Source of the DNA: Streptomyces roseolilacinus
Lineage (GTDB): Bacteria > Actinomycetota > Actinomycetes > Streptomycetales > Streptomycetaceae
Assembly (NCBI RefSeq): GCF_014649335.1
Contig: NZ_BMSV01000001.1
Coordinates: 620,001-684,000, forward strand
Reading direction: 5' to 3'
Length of the DNA stretch: 64,000 bases
In this document: piece after piece, positions 1-9,602 of the stretch
Numbering within the stretch: position 1 is the first letter of the stretch
How the letters are laid out: every line of letters starts with the position of its first letter
Position numbers and translations under genes: made by a program
The notes under the pieces: generated by a model
What the model was told of the DNA's origin: nothing
Databases searched by the model: none
Seen by the model: the letters and a program-made list of their open reading frames with translations, nothing else

Positions 1-533
1 GCCTCGGCGGCAAGCCGCTTGCGGGCCGCCAGGTCGAAGCCGCCCGCGGCGACGGCGGCGAGCACGTCGCCGTACCGGGCCGGGGAGGTGACGACGGCGA
101 CGGACGGGTGGTTCTTCGCGGCGGCGCGGACCATGGAGGGGCCGCCGATGTCGATCTGCTCGACGCACTCGTCGGGGGCGGCGCCGGACGCGACGGTCGC
201 CTCGAACGGGTACAGGTTCACGACGACCAGGTCGAACGGCTCCACGCCCAGCTCGGCGAGCTGCTCGCGGTGCGCGTCGAGGCGCAGGTCGGCGAGGATC
301 CCGGCGTGCACGCGCGGGTGGAGGGTCTTGACGCGGCCGTCCAGGCACTCGGGGAAGCCGGTCAGCTCCTCGACCTTGGTGACCGGGACGCCCTCGGCGG
401 CGATCCTCGCGGCCGTGGAGCCCGTGGAGACCAGCTCGACGCCCGCCTCGTGCAGGCCGCGGGCCAGCTCCTCCAGTCCCGTCTTGTCGTAGACACTGAT
501 CAACGCGCGACGGATGGGCTTATTCACCGACAT
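1..533 (-). CDS. purH: Bifunctional AICAR transformylase / IMP cyclohydrolase, N-terminal part
   Basis: The last two steps of de novo IMP synthesis. Only about the first 177 residues lie in the window; the gene runs off its left edge, so the transformylase half is missing. The visible part is the MGS-like IMP cyclohydrolase domain: it opens [19 protein letters not shown] and contains the conserved [12 protein letters not shown] stretch. The ATG at 533 is chosen because it overlaps the last 14 bases of purN, so the two are translationally coupled. The order purN-purH is usual in Streptomyces. Identification is firm; nothing can be said about the C-terminal domain. Confidence 0.97.
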   Translation of the reverse strand, partial: MSVNKPIRRALISVYDKTGLEELARGLHEAGVELVSTGSTAARIAAEGVPVTKVEELTGFPECLDGRVKTLHPRVHAGILADLRLDAHREQLAELGVEPFDLVVVNLYPFEATVASGAAPDECVEQIDIGGPSMVRAAAKNHPSVAVVTSPARYGDVLAAVAAGGFDLAARKRLAAE

Positions 534-1152
534 GAACCTTTCGTCCCTCAATGCGGTAGCCGTGCCGGGCGAGACGCCCCACGACCTCGACGAGCAGCGT
601 GCGCTCGACTTCCTTGATGCGCTCGTGGAGAGCGGCTTCGTCGTCCGTGTCCCGCACCTCGACCACGCCCTGGGCGATGATCGGGCCGGTGTCGACGCCG
701 TCGTCGACGAAGTGGACGGTGCATCCGGTGACCTTCGCGCCGTACGCGAGCGCGTCCCGCACTCCGTGGGCACCGGGGAAACTGGGCAGCAGGGCGGGGT
801 GGGTGTTGACGGTCCGCCCGCCGAAGCGCGCCAGGAACTCCTTCCCGACGATCTTCATGAAGCCGGCCGAGACGACGAGGTCCGGCTCGTACGCGGCCGT
901 GGCCTCGGCCAGCGCGCGGTCCCACTCGTCACGCGTCGCGTAGTCCCTCACCCGGCGGACGAACGTCGGCACCCCGGCGCGCTCCGCCCGCTCCAGGCCC
1001 GCGATGCCGGTGCGGTCGGCTCCGACGGCGACGACGCGGACCCGGGAGCCGTACCCCTCGGGGTCGGCGGCGATCGCGTCGAGCAGGGCCTGGAGGTTGG
1101 TTCCGGAGCCGGAGACCAGGACGACGATGCGGGTGGCGGGGGCGGTGGCCAC
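520..1152 (-). CDS. purN: Phosphoribosylglycinamide formyltransferase (GART)
   Basis: Transfers the formyl group of 10-formyl-THF to GAR in purine synthesis; cytosolic. The 210-residue length is typical. The N-terminal [14 protein letters not shown] is the substrate phosphate-binding loop. Catalytic residues are visible: N116 and H118 in [15 protein letters not shown], and D154 in DDGVDTGP. The start is GTG at 1152. The stop overlaps the purH start, so the two form a purNH operon. About 250 bp separate it from a divergent membrane-protein gene; a short palindrome with TCGTACGA near 1203 lies in that gap, but I cannot assign it to a regulator. Confidence 0.97.
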   Translation of the reverse strand: MATAPATRIVVLVSGSGTNLQALLDAIAADPEGYGSRVRVVAVGADRTGIAGLERAERAGVPTFVRRVRDYATRDEWDRALAEATAAYEPDLVVSAGFMKIVGKEFLARFGGRTVNTHPALLPSFPGAHGVRDALAYGAKVTGCTVHFVDDGVDTGPIIAQGVVEVRDTDDEAALHERIKEVERTLLVEVVGRLARHGYRIEGRKVHVGE

Positions 1153-1398
1153 GGGGGACTCTTTTCGCGTGAGCGGTACGTGCGAGGTGCGGCTTTGTAT
1201 GGTCGTACGAACGGGCCGTGTGCTCCGATACGGGGAACTCTACGAACGCGCCGACCGTCAGCAACGATACCGGCACACCGCACCTCCCCCGCGGGACGGG
1301 GGCCGGGGTGGGCGGTAGCGTCTGGGGCGGAACCGTTCCCCGTACCGCAGACGGACGGGGACGGACGGATCACGACAACAGGGGAAGACGTTCACCAC

Positions 1399-2043
1399 AT
1401 GCCGGACCGAGGCCGCCAGTCCACCGACGACAGCAACCCGTTCGCGCCGCCGCCGGAGGGGAGCCCCGACCAGCCCTGGCAGCCGCGCCGCCCGGCGGAC
1501 GAGGGCGACGGGTCCGGGGACGGCGAAGGGGGCCGCGAGGGCCGCGAGGGGCGCTGGGGCAGTCGCTGGAGCCCGCGCCAGCCGGGCCGCTCGTCGGACG
1601 ACTTCGGCGGCGAGCCGCCCCGGCAGGGGCGCCCGCAGCAGGAGGGGCCCCAGCTGCGCTGGGACCCGACCGACCCCTCGCAGCGGCGCGCGCGGTACGC
1701 GCTGCTGGCGGGCATGTGGGGCTTCTTCTTCGCGGTCTTCGACTTCCCGGAGCTGGGCCTGCTGCTGGGCGCGCTGGCCCTGTACTGGGGCATCAGCTCG
1801 CTGCGCGAGCGGAGCCGGGGCGAGGCGGCCGCGGGGGCGGCGAAGTCCCAGACGACGGCGGCGGTGAGCGGCCTGATCACCGGCGCGCTGGCGCTGGTCA
1901 TCGTGGCGACGATGTTCACCTTCCAGCTGGTGTACCGGGACTTCTACACCTGCGTGGACGACTCCCTGACCAAGGAGGGCCAGCTGTCCTGCAACCAGCA
2001 GCTGCCCGACCCGCTGCGCGACCTCATCGGCGTCAAGCGGTAG
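1399..2043 (+). CDS. Proline/glycine-rich integral membrane protein, function unknown
   Basis: 214 residues from the ATG at 1399, which follows a GGGGAAG ribosome-binding site. The first ~95 residues are hydrophilic and rich in P, G, R, D and E (disordered). They are followed by two or three hydrophobic segments (roughly residues 100-125 and 155-175) and a short tail with two Cys (FYTCVDD and LSCNQQ) that could form an extracytoplasmic disulfide. It is divergent from purN. I recognise it only as a protein conserved beside purN in streptomycetes, and I propose no function. Confidence 0.85.
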   Translation: MPDRGRQSTDDSNPFAPPPEGSPDQPWQPRRPADEGDGSGDGEGGREGREGRWGSRWSPRQPGRSSDDFGGEPPRQGRPQQEGPQLRWDPTDPSQRRARYALLAGMWGFFFAVFDFPELGLLLGALALYWGISSLRERSRGEAAAGAAKSQTTAAVSGLITGALALVIVATMFTFQLVYRDFYTCVDDSLTKEGQLSCNQQLPDPLRDLIGVKR

Positions 2044-2060
2044 GCCCCCCCCGCCCACCG

Positions 2061-2104
2061 GGGCGGCCCCGCCCGACCGCTCCGGCGGCGGCGCGGGGCC
2101 GCCC
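2061..2104. terminator. Bidirectional hairpin terminator between convergent genes
   Basis: Inverted repeat GGGCGGCCCCGC (2061-2072) and GCGGGGCCGCCC (2093-2104), a 12-bp perfect GC stem with a 20-nt loop. It lies between the stop of the plus-strand membrane protein and the stop of the minus-strand DUF6350 gene. There is no T-run, as is common in actinomycetes. Confidence 0.6.
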
Positions 2105-2134
2105 TTCGGCGTTCCGGGCGCCGCGTGGCCCGCC

Positions 2135-3640
2135 CTACGGCTCGTCGTCGCCCCGCGGCTCCCCGGTCCCCGGCGGGGCGGCGGCCGGCTCTCGGCGCGG
2201 CGGCAGGCCCCGGCGCGGCGACCGGGCCCAGCCGGGCAGCCAGGACCGGCGGGGCAGCCACGCCCGCAGCCGGTGCTCCGGGGCCCGCGCCGGGGAGGAC
2301 GGGGAGAGCGGCGCGGGCTCGGCCAGCCGGTCCTCCGTCACACGGATGTGCCAGACCCGCAGCGCCAGCGCCGTCGGCACGGCCACCAGCGCCGTCCAGG
2401 CCAGGGCCGCCCCGCCCACCCGCCACCACACCGGGCCGAACTCCGACAGCCGGCCCTCCCCCAGCGGCCCCGACGCCGCCGCCGCGAGCACGGCCACCGC
2501 CACCCCGCACACCACCGCCGCCAGCCCCGCGGCCCCCGCCGTGCGGCGCACGCTCCACGCCTCGTCGCGGCGGACCAGCGGAGGCGCCGCCTCCCCCGCC
2601 GTACGCCACCCCGCGACCACCCCCGCCGCCACCGGCACCGCGGCCGCCATCCACGTCACCCAGCCGCCCCGCGCGCCGCCCGGCACGGCCGCCAGCAGCG
2701 GGAAGTCCGGGAGGGCCGGCACCCCCACCACCCCCAGCGGCGTGACCGACACCCCCGCGCCCAGCGCGAACCCGGGCCCCAGGCCGTACGCCGCGCCCCA
2801 CACCGCGGCGTTCGGCAGCAGGGCCAGCGCCAGGGCCACGACCACCGCCCGCCCGCCCCAGTCACCCGACAGGCCGAGCAGCGACCCGCGGGCCGCCTCC
2901 CAGTGCCACACCAGCGACCCCGCCACCAACAGCACGCCCCCCGCCAGCAGCACCAGCAGCGCCCCGCCCGCCGCCCGCACCGCCGCCAGGGACCGGGTGC
3001 GCGCCGGTGCCCGCCGCACCCACGCGGGCAGCCGCTCCGGCAGCGGCCCGAGCGGCCGGCCGTACGCGCTCCACGCCCCGGCCGCCACCGCCAGCGCCAC
3101 GACCGGCGGAACGTGCCCGACCATGCTCAGCGGATCCGCCTCCAGGGGCCCGCCCGCCGCGTACAGGGCGGCGCTCGTGGCGACCACGAGGTACCCGGCG
3201 GTCACCGCGCATACCGCCCCGGTCGGCGTCGGCCTGGGCCGCGTGCCGCCCGGCTCCAGGGCGTCACGCGCGGTCCGGTACACCAGCCACACCGGGACCA
3301 CGGCGGGCAGCAGCGGGACGACGCCGACCGGGGCGGGGACGCCGGACAGCGTCTCCGGGCGCACCAGCTCCACGCCGTGGGCCAGCAGCCACAGGCCGGC
3401 CGCGACGTGCAGGGCCCCCGCGGGGCCGCTGTCGGGGTAGGGGGAACTGACCCACGCGGTGATGACGAGGACGACGAACGCGCCGAGGCCCAGCACCGCC
3501 GCGGTCACCCCGCGCGCGAAGGCCCCCGCCGCCGCGGCGGCGGGCCGGCCGCCGTACACGACGGGCTGCGACTCCACGGGGGCCGGCGCCCCGGGCTCGG
3601 GCGCGGGCGGGGAAGCGGGAACGGACACGGAAGCGGTCAC
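2135..3640 (-). CDS. DUF6350-family polytopic membrane protein
   Basis: About 501 residues from the GTG at 3640 ([11 protein letters not shown]). The start is uncertain because the open frame extends upstream with no better ribosome-binding site. The body is a series of roughly ten hydrophobic Ala/Val/Gly/Leu-rich helices (for example [20 protein letters not shown]). The last ~60 residues are a hydrophilic Arg/Pro-rich tail ending GEPRGDDEP. Family assignment rests on recall of this gene beside purN/sucCD in Streptomyces; such proteins are sometimes labelled cell-division-associated without direct proof. It is divergent from the sigma-like gene at 3757 across an AT-rich ~115 bp gap. Confidence 0.75.
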   Translation of the reverse strand: MTASVSVPASPPAPEPGAPAPVESQPVVYGGRPAAAAAGAFARGVTAAVLGLGAFVVLVITAWVSSPYPDSGPAGALHVAAGLWLLAHGVELVRPETLSGVPAPVGVVPLLPAVVPVWLVYRTARDALEPGGTRPRPTPTGAVCAVTAGYLVVATSAALYAAGGPLEADPLSMVGHVPPVVALAVAAGAWSAYGRPLGPLPERLPAWVRRAPARTRSLAAVRAAGGALLVLLAGGVLLVAGSLVWHWEAARGSLLGLSGDWGGRAVVVALALALLPNAAVWGAAYGLGPGFALGAGVSVTPLGVVGVPALPDFPLLAAVPGGARGGWVTWMAAAVPVAAGVVAGWRTAGEAAPPLVRRDEAWSVRRTAGAAGLAAVVCGVAVAVLAAAASGPLGEGRLSEFGPVWWRVGGAALAWTALVAVPTALALRVWHIRVTEDRLAEPAPLSPSSPARAPEHRLRAWLPRRSWLPGWARSPRRGLPPRREPAAAPPGTGEPRGDDEP

Positions 3641-3756
3641 GGAAGCATGCTGCCAACGACACGCGCTGTAGCCGCGCAACAGGCGGATGCCCGCTGTGTC
3701 GCTCAATATACGTTTATGTACTTTTCCGCTACGCAGGGTGTTCGCGGAGGCTGGCG

Positions 3757-4674
3757 ATGACGCAGGGCACGATCGGCGGGACGCGGGCGGCGAGGACGCC
3801 GGACCCGCCCCCCGGAGCGGCGGTCCCGACCGGGCCGGGGGCGGTGACCGGGCCGGGGGCGGCGGGTGCGCCGCCCGCGACGCCCGTCGAGGCGTTCGAC
3901 GCGCTGTACGCGCACGCCGCACCCGACCTCGTACGGCAGGCGTACGTCCTGACCGGACGGCGGCGGCTGGCGCGGGAGGCCGTCGAGTGCGCGTTCCACC
4001 AGGCGTGGGACCGCTGGCCGGAGGTCGCCGTCGACCGGGACCCGACCGGCTGGGTCCGGGCGGCCGCGCACGACTACGCCCTCTCCCCCTGGCACCGGCT
4101 GCGGCGCGCGCACCGCCGCCCCGACCCGCCCACCGGGTGCGCCGCGGTGCGGGCGCTGCGCGGGGCGCTGCTGGAGCTGCCCGCCCCGTACCGGCGGACG
4201 CTGCTGCTCTACGACGGGCTGGGCGTGGGGCTGCCGGAGGTGGCCGCCGAGACGGAGGCCAGCAGTCCGGCCGCCGCGCACCGCCTGCTGCACGCGCGCC
4301 AGGCGGTCGCCGAGCGGGTGCCGTCCCTGGCCGAGCCGGAGGCGCTGCGGGAGCGGCTGGCGGAGCTGCTGGAGCTGGGCGCGGCGACGGCGCTGGCCAC
4401 GCCCCGGTCGGTGCGGGCGGGCGGGGAGCGGCGGGTGTGGCTGTGGACGCGCGGGACAGCGGCGCTGTCGGTGCTGATCGCCGCGGCGACGGCCTTCACG
4501 CTGGCGACGGCGCCCACCCGGTACGAGCCGCCGCTGGCGCCGGGCGAGGCGGTGGCGGGCGTGCCGGTGCTGAGCGGGCCGCAGCAGCCGGCGCGGCAGG
4601 ACAAGGGCCTCCGGACCCACCTGGAGAGCGCACCGGTGACGGGCCCGGCCCGCCTGGTCCCCTCGGCCCGCTGA
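3757..4674 (+). CDS. Sigma-70-like protein with C-terminal membrane segment
   Basis: 305 residues. The ATG at 3757 follows GGAGG at 6 nt spacing. Residues ~45-185 resemble an ECF/SigE-type sigma factor: [21 protein letters not shown] (region 2-like) and [20 protein letters not shown]...[11 protein letters not shown] (region 4-like helix-turn-helix). The DNA-contact motifs look degenerate. After ~230 there is one hydrophobic segment ([20 protein letters not shown]) and a ~55-residue extracytoplasmic tail, as in membrane-tethered regulators. It could be a true sigma factor or a sigma-derived membrane protein that no longer binds core polymerase. The region upstream (3700-3750) is unusually AT-rich and probably holds the divergent promoters. 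Confidence 0.75.
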   Translation: MTQGTIGGTRAARTPDPPPGAAVPTGPGAVTGPGAAGAPPATPVEAFDALYAHAAPDLVRQAYVLTGRRRLAREAVECAFHQAWDRWPEVAVDRDPTGWVRAAAHDYALSPWHRLRRAHRRPDPPTGCAAVRALRGALLELPAPYRRTLLLYDGLGVGLPEVAAETEASSPAAAHRLLHARQAVAERVPSLAEPEALRERLAELLELGAATALATPRSVRAGGERRVWLWTRGTAALSVLIAAATAFTLATAPTRYEPPLAPGEAVAGVPVLSGPQQPARQDKGLRTHLESAPVTGPARLVPSAR

Positions 4675-4684
4675 CCCCCGCACA

Positions 4685-4731
4685 CGAAGCGGGCCCGCCT
4701 CCCGGGGACACCGGGGGGCGGGCCCGCTTCG
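4685..4731. terminator. Bidirectional terminator, sigma-like gene / sucD
   Basis: CGAAGCGGGCCCGCC (4685-4699) pairs with GGCGGGCCCGCTTCG (4717-4731), a 15-bp perfect stem extended inward by CCGG pairs. It separates the convergent sigma-like gene and sucD. Confidence 0.8.
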
Positions 4732-4750
4732 GGGCGTGCTCAGGCGGGTG

Positions 4751-5641
4751 TCACGCCTGGGCGTTCAGGATCTCGCGGGCGAGCTTGGCCGTCTCGGTCG
4801 GCGTCTTGCCGACCTTGACGCCGGCGGCCTCCAGGGCCTCCTTCTTCGCCTGCGCCGTGCCGGAGGAGCCGGACACGATGGCGCCGGCGTGGCCCATCGT
4901 CTTGCCCTCGGGCGCGGTGAAGCCCGCGACGTAGCCGACGACCGGCTTCGTCACGTTCTCCTTGATGAAGTCGGCCGCGCGCTCCTCCGCGTCGCCGCCG
5001 ATCTCACCGATCATGACGATCAGCTCGGTCTCCGGGTCGGCCTCGAAGGCCGCGAGCGCGTCGATGTGGGTGGTGCCGATGACCGGGTCGCCACCGATGC
5101 CGACGGCGGACGAGAAGCCGATGTCGCGCAGCTCGTACATCATCTGGTAGGTCAGCGTGCCGGACTTCGACACGAGACCGATCCGGCCCGGCTTGGTGAT
5201 GTCGCCGGGGATGATGCCCGCGTTGGACTGGCCGGGCGTGATCAGGCCGGGGCAGTTCGGGCCGATGATGCGGGTCTTGTTGCCCTTCGACTTCGCGTAC
5301 GCCCAGAAGGCGGCGGAGTCGTGGACGGCGATGCCCTCGGTGATGACGACCGCGAGGGGGATCCCGGCGTCGATCGCCTCGACGACGGCGGCCTTCGCGA
5401 AGGCCGGCGGCACGAAGAGGACGGAGACGTCGGCGCCCGTCTTCTCCATCGCCTCGGCGACCGTGCCGAAGACCGGTACCTCGGTGCCGTCGAAGTCGAC
5501 GGTCGTACCGGCCTTGCGCGGGTTCACGCCACCGACGATGTTGGTGCCGTCACCGAGCATGAGCTTGGTGTGCTTCATGCCCGTGGCGCCGGTCATGCCC
5601 TGGACGATGACCTTGCTGTCCTTGGTGAGGAAGATAGCCAT
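4751..5641 (-). CDS. sucD: Succinyl-CoA ligase subunit alpha
   Basis: TCA-cycle enzyme subunit: succinyl-CoA + NDP + Pi to succinate + NTP + CoA. The 296-residue length is canonical. The CoA-binding Rossmann domain starts at [14 protein letters not shown], and the phospho-histidine is H251 in [11 protein letters not shown]. The ATG at 5641 lies 24 bp after the sucC stop, so sucC and sucD form one operon. Confidence 0.98.
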   Translation of the reverse strand: MAIFLTKDSKVIVQGMTGATGMKHTKLMLGDGTNIVGGVNPRKAGTTVDFDGTEVPVFGTVAEAMEKTGADVSVLFVPPAFAKAAVVEAIDAGIPLAVVITEGIAVHDSAAFWAYAKSKGNKTRIIGPNCPGLITPGQSNAGIIPGDITKPGRIGLVSKSGTLTYQMMYELRDIGFSSAVGIGGDPVIGTTHIDALAAFEADPETELIVMIGEIGGDAEERAADFIKENVTKPVVGYVAGFTAPEGKTMGHAGAIVSGSSGTAQAKKEALEAAGVKVGKTPTETAKLAREILNAQA

Positions 5642-5665
5642 GGTGTGTCTGTGACCTCGTCCCTT

Positions 5666-6844
5666 TTACTTCGCAGCCGCGAGCTCGGCGGCCTTGTCGG
5701 CCGCGCCGTCCATGGTGTCCACGCGCTGCACCAGCGGGTGGTTGGCGTCCGACAGGATCTTGCGACCCAGCTCCGCGTTGTTGCCGTCGAGGCGCACGAC
5801 CAGCGGCTTGGTGACTTCCTCGCCCTTGGTCTTGAGGAGTTCCAGGGCCTGGACGATGCCGTTGGCGACCTCGTCGCAGGCGGTGATGCCGCCGAAGACG
5901 TTGACGAACACGGACTTGACGTCCGGGTCGCCGAGGATGATCTCCAGGCCGTTCGCCATGACCTCGGCGGAGGCGCCGCCGCCGATGTCCAGGAAGTTGG
6001 CCGGCTTCACGCCGCCGTGCGCCTCACCGGCGTACGCGACGACGTCCAGGGTGGACATGACCAGGCCCGCGCCGTTGCCGATGATGCCGACCTCGCCGTC
6101 GAGCTTGACGTAGTTGAGGCCCTTCGCCTTGGCGGCGGCCTCGAGCGGGTTGGCGGCGGCCTTGTCCTCCAGCGCCTCGTGCTCGGGCTGGCGGAAGTCG
6201 GCGTTGGCGTCCAGGGAGACCTTGCCGTCGAGGGCCAGGATGTCGCCGGAGGCGACCTTGGCGAGCGGGTTGACCTCGACGAGGAGGGCGTCCTCCGCGA
6301 CGAACGTCTCCCACAGGGTCACGAGGACCTCGGCGACCTTCTCGGCGACCTCGGCCGGGAACTTCGCCTGCGCGACGATCTCGCGGGCCTTCTCGATCGT
6401 GACGCCCTCGTTGGCGTCGACCGGGACCTTCGCGAGGGCCTCGGGCTTGGTGGCCGCGACCTCCTCGATGTCCATGCCGCCCTCGACGGACGCCATGGCC
6501 AGGAAGGTGCGGTTGGTGCGGTCGAGGAGGTACGAGACGTAGTACTCCTCAAGGATCTCCGGAGCGGTCTCGGCGATCATCACCTTGTGGACCGTGTGGC
6601 CCTTGATGTCCATGCCGAGGATCTGCTGGGCCTTCTCGACCGCGTCCTGCGGGTCCGAGGCCAGCTTGACGCCGCCGGCCTTGCCGCGGCCGCCGACCTT
6701 GACCTGCGCCTTGACGACCGACTTGCCGCCCAGCCGCTCCGTCGCCTCGCGCGCCGCCTCAGGCGTGTCGATGACTTCACCGGCCAGCACCGGTACACCG
6801 TGCTTGGCGAAGAGGTCCCTCGCCTGGTACTCGAACAGGTCCAC
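5666..6844 (-). CDS. sucC: Succinyl-CoA ligase subunit beta
   Basis: Partner of SucD. 392 residues from the GTG at 6844 ([16 protein letters not shown]), preceded by AAAGGGACGG. That start gives the canonical length; the open frame continues upstream without family similarity. An ATP-grasp domain with [16 protein letters not shown] at the N-terminus and the C-terminal ligase domain with [13 protein letters not shown] are visible. A Crp-like site lies about 200 bp upstream. Confidence 0.98.
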   Translation of the reverse strand: MDLFEYQARDLFAKHGVPVLAGEVIDTPEAAREATERLGGKSVVKAQVKVGGRGKAGGVKLASDPQDAVEKAQQILGMDIKGHTVHKVMIAETAPEILEEYYVSYLLDRTNRTFLAMASVEGGMDIEEVAATKPEALAKVPVDANEGVTIEKAREIVAQAKFPAEVAEKVAEVLVTLWETFVAEDALLVEVNPLAKVASGDILALDGKVSLDANADFRQPEHEALEDKAAANPLEAAAKAKGLNYVKLDGEVGIIGNGAGLVMSTLDVVAYAGEAHGGVKPANFLDIGGGASAEVMANGLEIILGDPDVKSVFVNVFGGITACDEVANGIVQALELLKTKGEEVTKPLVVRLDGNNAELGRKILSDANHPLVQRVDTMDGAADKAAELAAAK

Positions 6845-7040
6845 GCGCGTCCGTCCCTTTTCTGGTGATCGCGGTTCGTTGTCATGCGTGGGCGTGCCGC
6901 GCGCCCGTCGTGCGGGCGGAGGGCAACGTGACTGCTCTGTCACAAGGGAGGCGTACACGGTGTCCGTGGACGCGGCATGTCCGCCTCGCAGGTTATCCCC
7001 GGAGGCGGTGCCACCCTAAATCGCAGATCACACCGGAGCG

Positions 7041-7054
7041 GTGATACCTGTCAC
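7041..7054. promoter_or_regulatory. Crp-like palindrome upstream of sucCD
   Basis: GTGATACCTGTCAC fits the GTG-N6-GNCAC pattern reported for the Streptomyces Crp protein, and with flanks it is close to TGTGA-N6-TCACA. It lies in the 323-bp gap (6845-7167) between sucC and the end of the minus-strand secreted-protein gene, about 197 bp upstream of the sucC start. A second inverted repeat (GTGAC at 6928-6932 with GTCAC at 6939-6943) lies nearer the gene but with wider spacing. I see no gene in the gap. Confidence 0.45.
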
Positions 7055-7167
7055 AGGCAGGAACCCCGAACGGGCGGCCCCACCGGCTGTGAGACCGCCC
7101 GTGGCTACGGATTCCGTAGCAGATCAGGCGTGTGGGCCGAACGGGCCGGCCGGCCCCCGGCGGAGGT

Positions 7168-8043
7168 TCAGCCGAGGTAGTCCGGAGTGATGGTGTCGAC
7201 CGCCGTCCAGGCACCCTGGAGGGTCGTCCCGGTGTACGGCTGGGCGTCGCTCATCGTCGTGGCGGTCACGTCGTGGGCGAACGGCGTGGCGTGCGAGACG
7301 ACGCCCTCCGTGAGGGCGGTGGCGCTGGTGGTGACGCCCGTCGCGACGGGCTGGACCTGGTCGACGACGGTCTCCACGAGCGGCTGGACGGCGCCGACCA
7401 CCCCGTGGGCGAACGGGTCCACCTCGGAGACCACGCCCGTCGCCAGCGGCTGGACGCCCCCGACGACGCCGGCGACCGTGCCGCCCGCGAGGTCGACCGT
7501 GCCGTCCACGGTCTGCCCGGCGAACGGCGTCACCGCCGTCACGGCCCGCGCCGCGATGGGCGGCAGCGCGTCGGCGGCGAGCCCGTCCACGACGGGGGTG
7601 GTGGAGCGGTACGCGGCGTCGGCGGTGGGGGTCTGCGGGTCGAGGTCGGACGCGAAGGCGGCGAGGGGGCCGAAGAGGTAGTCCACGTGCTCGTCGGTGT
7701 CGGGCGCGTCGGTGACGGCCGGGGCCTGGAAGGACGGGGCGGTGGGGGCGTCGGGGGCCTGGAAGGTCGGGGCCTGGAGGTCGGGGGTCCGGAAGGTGGG
7801 CAGCTGCGCGTCCGGGGAGACGGACGGGACGGCGACCTCGACGGCGTCGGCCTGCGGCACCGGGGAGCCGAGGCCGTCGGCCAGGTCGCCGGCCAGGCCG
7901 TCGGCGGCCTCGACCGCCTGGTCGGGGGAGGACAGCGGGGCGGAGACGGGCAGCTCGTCCGCGCTGGCGGCGGCGGTGCCCAGGGCCCACATGCCGGTGG
8001 CGGTGGCGGCGACGGCTATGGAACGGCGGATGTTCTTGTTCAC
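7168..8043 (-). CDS. Secreted protein with tandem 11-residue repeats
   Basis: 291 residues from the GTG at 8043 (VNKNIRRSIAVAATATG). A Sec signal peptide has a likely cut after ASA at residue 28. Residues ~75-112 carry short Pro/Phe/Gln repeats (APTFQAPD type). Residues 169-260 are eight consecutive 11-residue units of the form xxVxPfAxgVV, at 169, 180, 195, 206, 217, 228, 239 and 250, with one 4-residue insertion at 191-194. No Cys, no enzyme motif and no sortase signal. The regular 11-mers suggest an extended amphipathic or coiled structure at the cell surface. Family unknown. Confidence 0.85.
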   Translation of the reverse strand: MNKNIRRSIAVAATATGMWALGTAAASADELPVSAPLSSPDQAVEAADGLAGDLADGLGSPVPQADAVEVAVPSVSPDAQLPTFRTPDLQAPTFQAPDAPTAPSFQAPAVTDAPDTDEHVDYLFGPLAAFASDLDPQTPTADAAYRSTTPVVDGLAADALPPIAARAVTAVTPFAGQTVDGTVDLAGGTVAGVVGGVQPLATGVVSEVDPFAHGVVGAVQPLVETVVDQVQPVATGVTTSATALTEGVVSHATPFAHDVTATTMSDAQPYTGTTLQGAWTAVDTITPDYLG

Positions 8044-8137
8044 GGTGCGTGAGTCCTTCGAATTCGAACGTGTGGTGTCGGCGGGCAGACCTGTCCCGCC
8101 CCCGCGCGGCAGGTCGTGGTGCAGGGGAAGGGCTGCC

Positions 8138-9415
8138 CTAGCCGGGGAATTCGAGGACGTCGTGCGGCCGGTCCCGGAGGGGCGCGGCCGTGGCGGGGAG
8201 GGTGGCGCCGCGCACGGGCGCGGCCGGGCCGGCGGTGCGGTCCGCCACCCCGTGCTGGTCGCCGGCGCCGCGCGGCGAACCGCTGTCGCCGGCGGTGTGC
8301 GGGGCGGTGCCGCCGCAGGGCGCCCGGCCGGGCGCGGCCGGGCCGTCGTCCGTGGCACCGGAGGGCCGGGCGGCGGACGCGCCGGGGGTGGCGGGGTGGG
8401 CCGGAGCGGTGGTGAGAACCGGGGCGGTGGTGAGAACCGGGGCGGCGGTGTGCGGCGCCGGGACTTCCGCGCCGGACGCGACGGAGGCCGTACGGGTCCG
8501 GGGGGCGTCCTGCGCGCCGGCCGTGGCGCCCCGGGGCCGGCCGTCCGGGACGGCGGGCGCCTGCGGGACCGGCCCCTGCGCCCCGGGGATCACCGGAAGC
8601 GCGGGGGTCACCGGCAGCGCGGGCGGCACGGGGAGGACGGGCGTGATCGGGAGAGTGGGCGTGATCGGGAGGACGGGTGCCGGCACGAGGGGAACACCCG
8701 GCCCGGTGACCGCCCCGACGACCGCCGCCCCGGCGTCGCGTACGACCCCGGCGCCGGTCTCCGCCCCCGCGCCCGCGTCCCGCACGGCCCCGCTCGTCAC
8801 GGAACCGGCCGGGCCGGCCGCCGCCTCCGCGGCGCCGCAGAGGGGCTCCGGACCGGGAAGCGCCCCGGCACCGCAGTCCCCCTCCGGCGCGGAGGGCGCC
8901 CCCGGGCCGCGAAGCGCCTCCGGACCACGGAACAGCTCCGGGTCCGGGGACACCTCCGCGTCGCGGGGTGCCTCCGGGTCACGGAGCGTGTTCGGGGCGT
9001 GGGGCGTGCTCGGATCGCGGGGCGTGCTCGGGTCGCGGGGTGCCTGCGTGTCGAGGGACGGCTGCGCGTCGCGGGACGGCTCACGGGCGGGGAGGGGCTC
9101 CCGGTCGGCGGACGCCTCGGGAGCGCCGAGCGCACCCGCGTCCGTTCCCGTCCCGCCGGGGGACAGCGGCCCGACGGAGGGCAGCGGCCCGACGGCCGGC
9201 AACGCCTCGTCGGCCTGCCGTACGTCGGTCACCGTCCGCTCGGTCGCCGTGCCGGCGGCCGGTGTCGTGCCCGCCGCCCGGGCGTCGCCCGCGAAGAGGG
9301 CCGCCAGGGCCAGCAGGCCGCCGAGGAGCACCAGGAGCGTCAGCGCGCGCCCGGCCGCCGCACCGCGCGCGGGGCGCGGTGCGGGGGCGGGGACGACCGC
9401 TGCTGCCATGGGCAC
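8138..9415 (-). CDS. Signal/anchor protein, Pro/Ala-rich, function unknown
   Basis: About 425 residues from the GTG at 9415, which has AGGAGAG about 11 nt upstream (the ATG at 9409 is the alternative). One hydrophobic segment (residues ~20-45, LTLLVLLGGLLALAALFAG) is a signal peptide or membrane anchor. The rest is low-complexity Pro/Ala/Thr/Asp, including repeated LPITPxLP units and a tandem PVLTTA repeat. The C-terminus RDRPHDVLEFPG looks more conserved than the rest. It lies 94 bp upstream of the 11-mer repeat gene on the same strand and could be co-transcribed. No function can be inferred. Confidence 0.65.
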   Translation of the reverse strand: MPMAAAVVPAPAPRPARGAAAGRALTLLVLLGGLLALAALFAGDARAAGTTPAAGTATERTVTDVRQADEALPAVGPLPSVGPLSPGGTGTDAGALGAPEASADREPLPAREPSRDAQPSLDTQAPRDPSTPRDPSTPHAPNTLRDPEAPRDAEVSPDPELFRGPEALRGPGAPSAPEGDCGAGALPGPEPLCGAAEAAAGPAGSVTSGAVRDAGAGAETGAGVVRDAGAAVVGAVTGPGVPLVPAPVLPITPTLPITPVLPVPPALPVTPALPVIPGAQGPVPQAPAVPDGRPRGATAGAQDAPRTRTASVASGAEVPAPHTAAPVLTTAPVLTTAPAHPATPGASAARPSGATDDGPAAPGRAPCGGTAPHTAGDSGSPRGAGDQHGVADRTAGPAAPVRGATLPATAAPLRDRPHDVLEFPG

Positions 9416-9602
9416 GAGGCTGGGGACTCTCCTGGGGGAACCGGGATGCGGAATGACTGCGTCCGCGTCATGTCGCGACGATGCTCGCACGATCCTCCCC
9501 CGGTCACGCAAGCTCCGTGTTCCTGATGAGCCACCATGTCCGTTATGGGGCCCGGCCCCGGCAGGGCGCGGGTCCCGGCACGCGTCCGTCCGCCCTCGCG
9601 GG

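Noticed and set aside
4736..6868. Long plus-strand open frame over sucD and sucC
   Set aside because: Shadow frame opposite two certain TCA-cycle genes, no family similarity in its translation.
8405..8450. Tandem 18-bp repeat inside the Pro/Ala-rich protein gene
   Set aside because: It is in frame and encodes the repeated PVLTTA unit, so it is explained by the protein repeat rather than by a separate DNA element.
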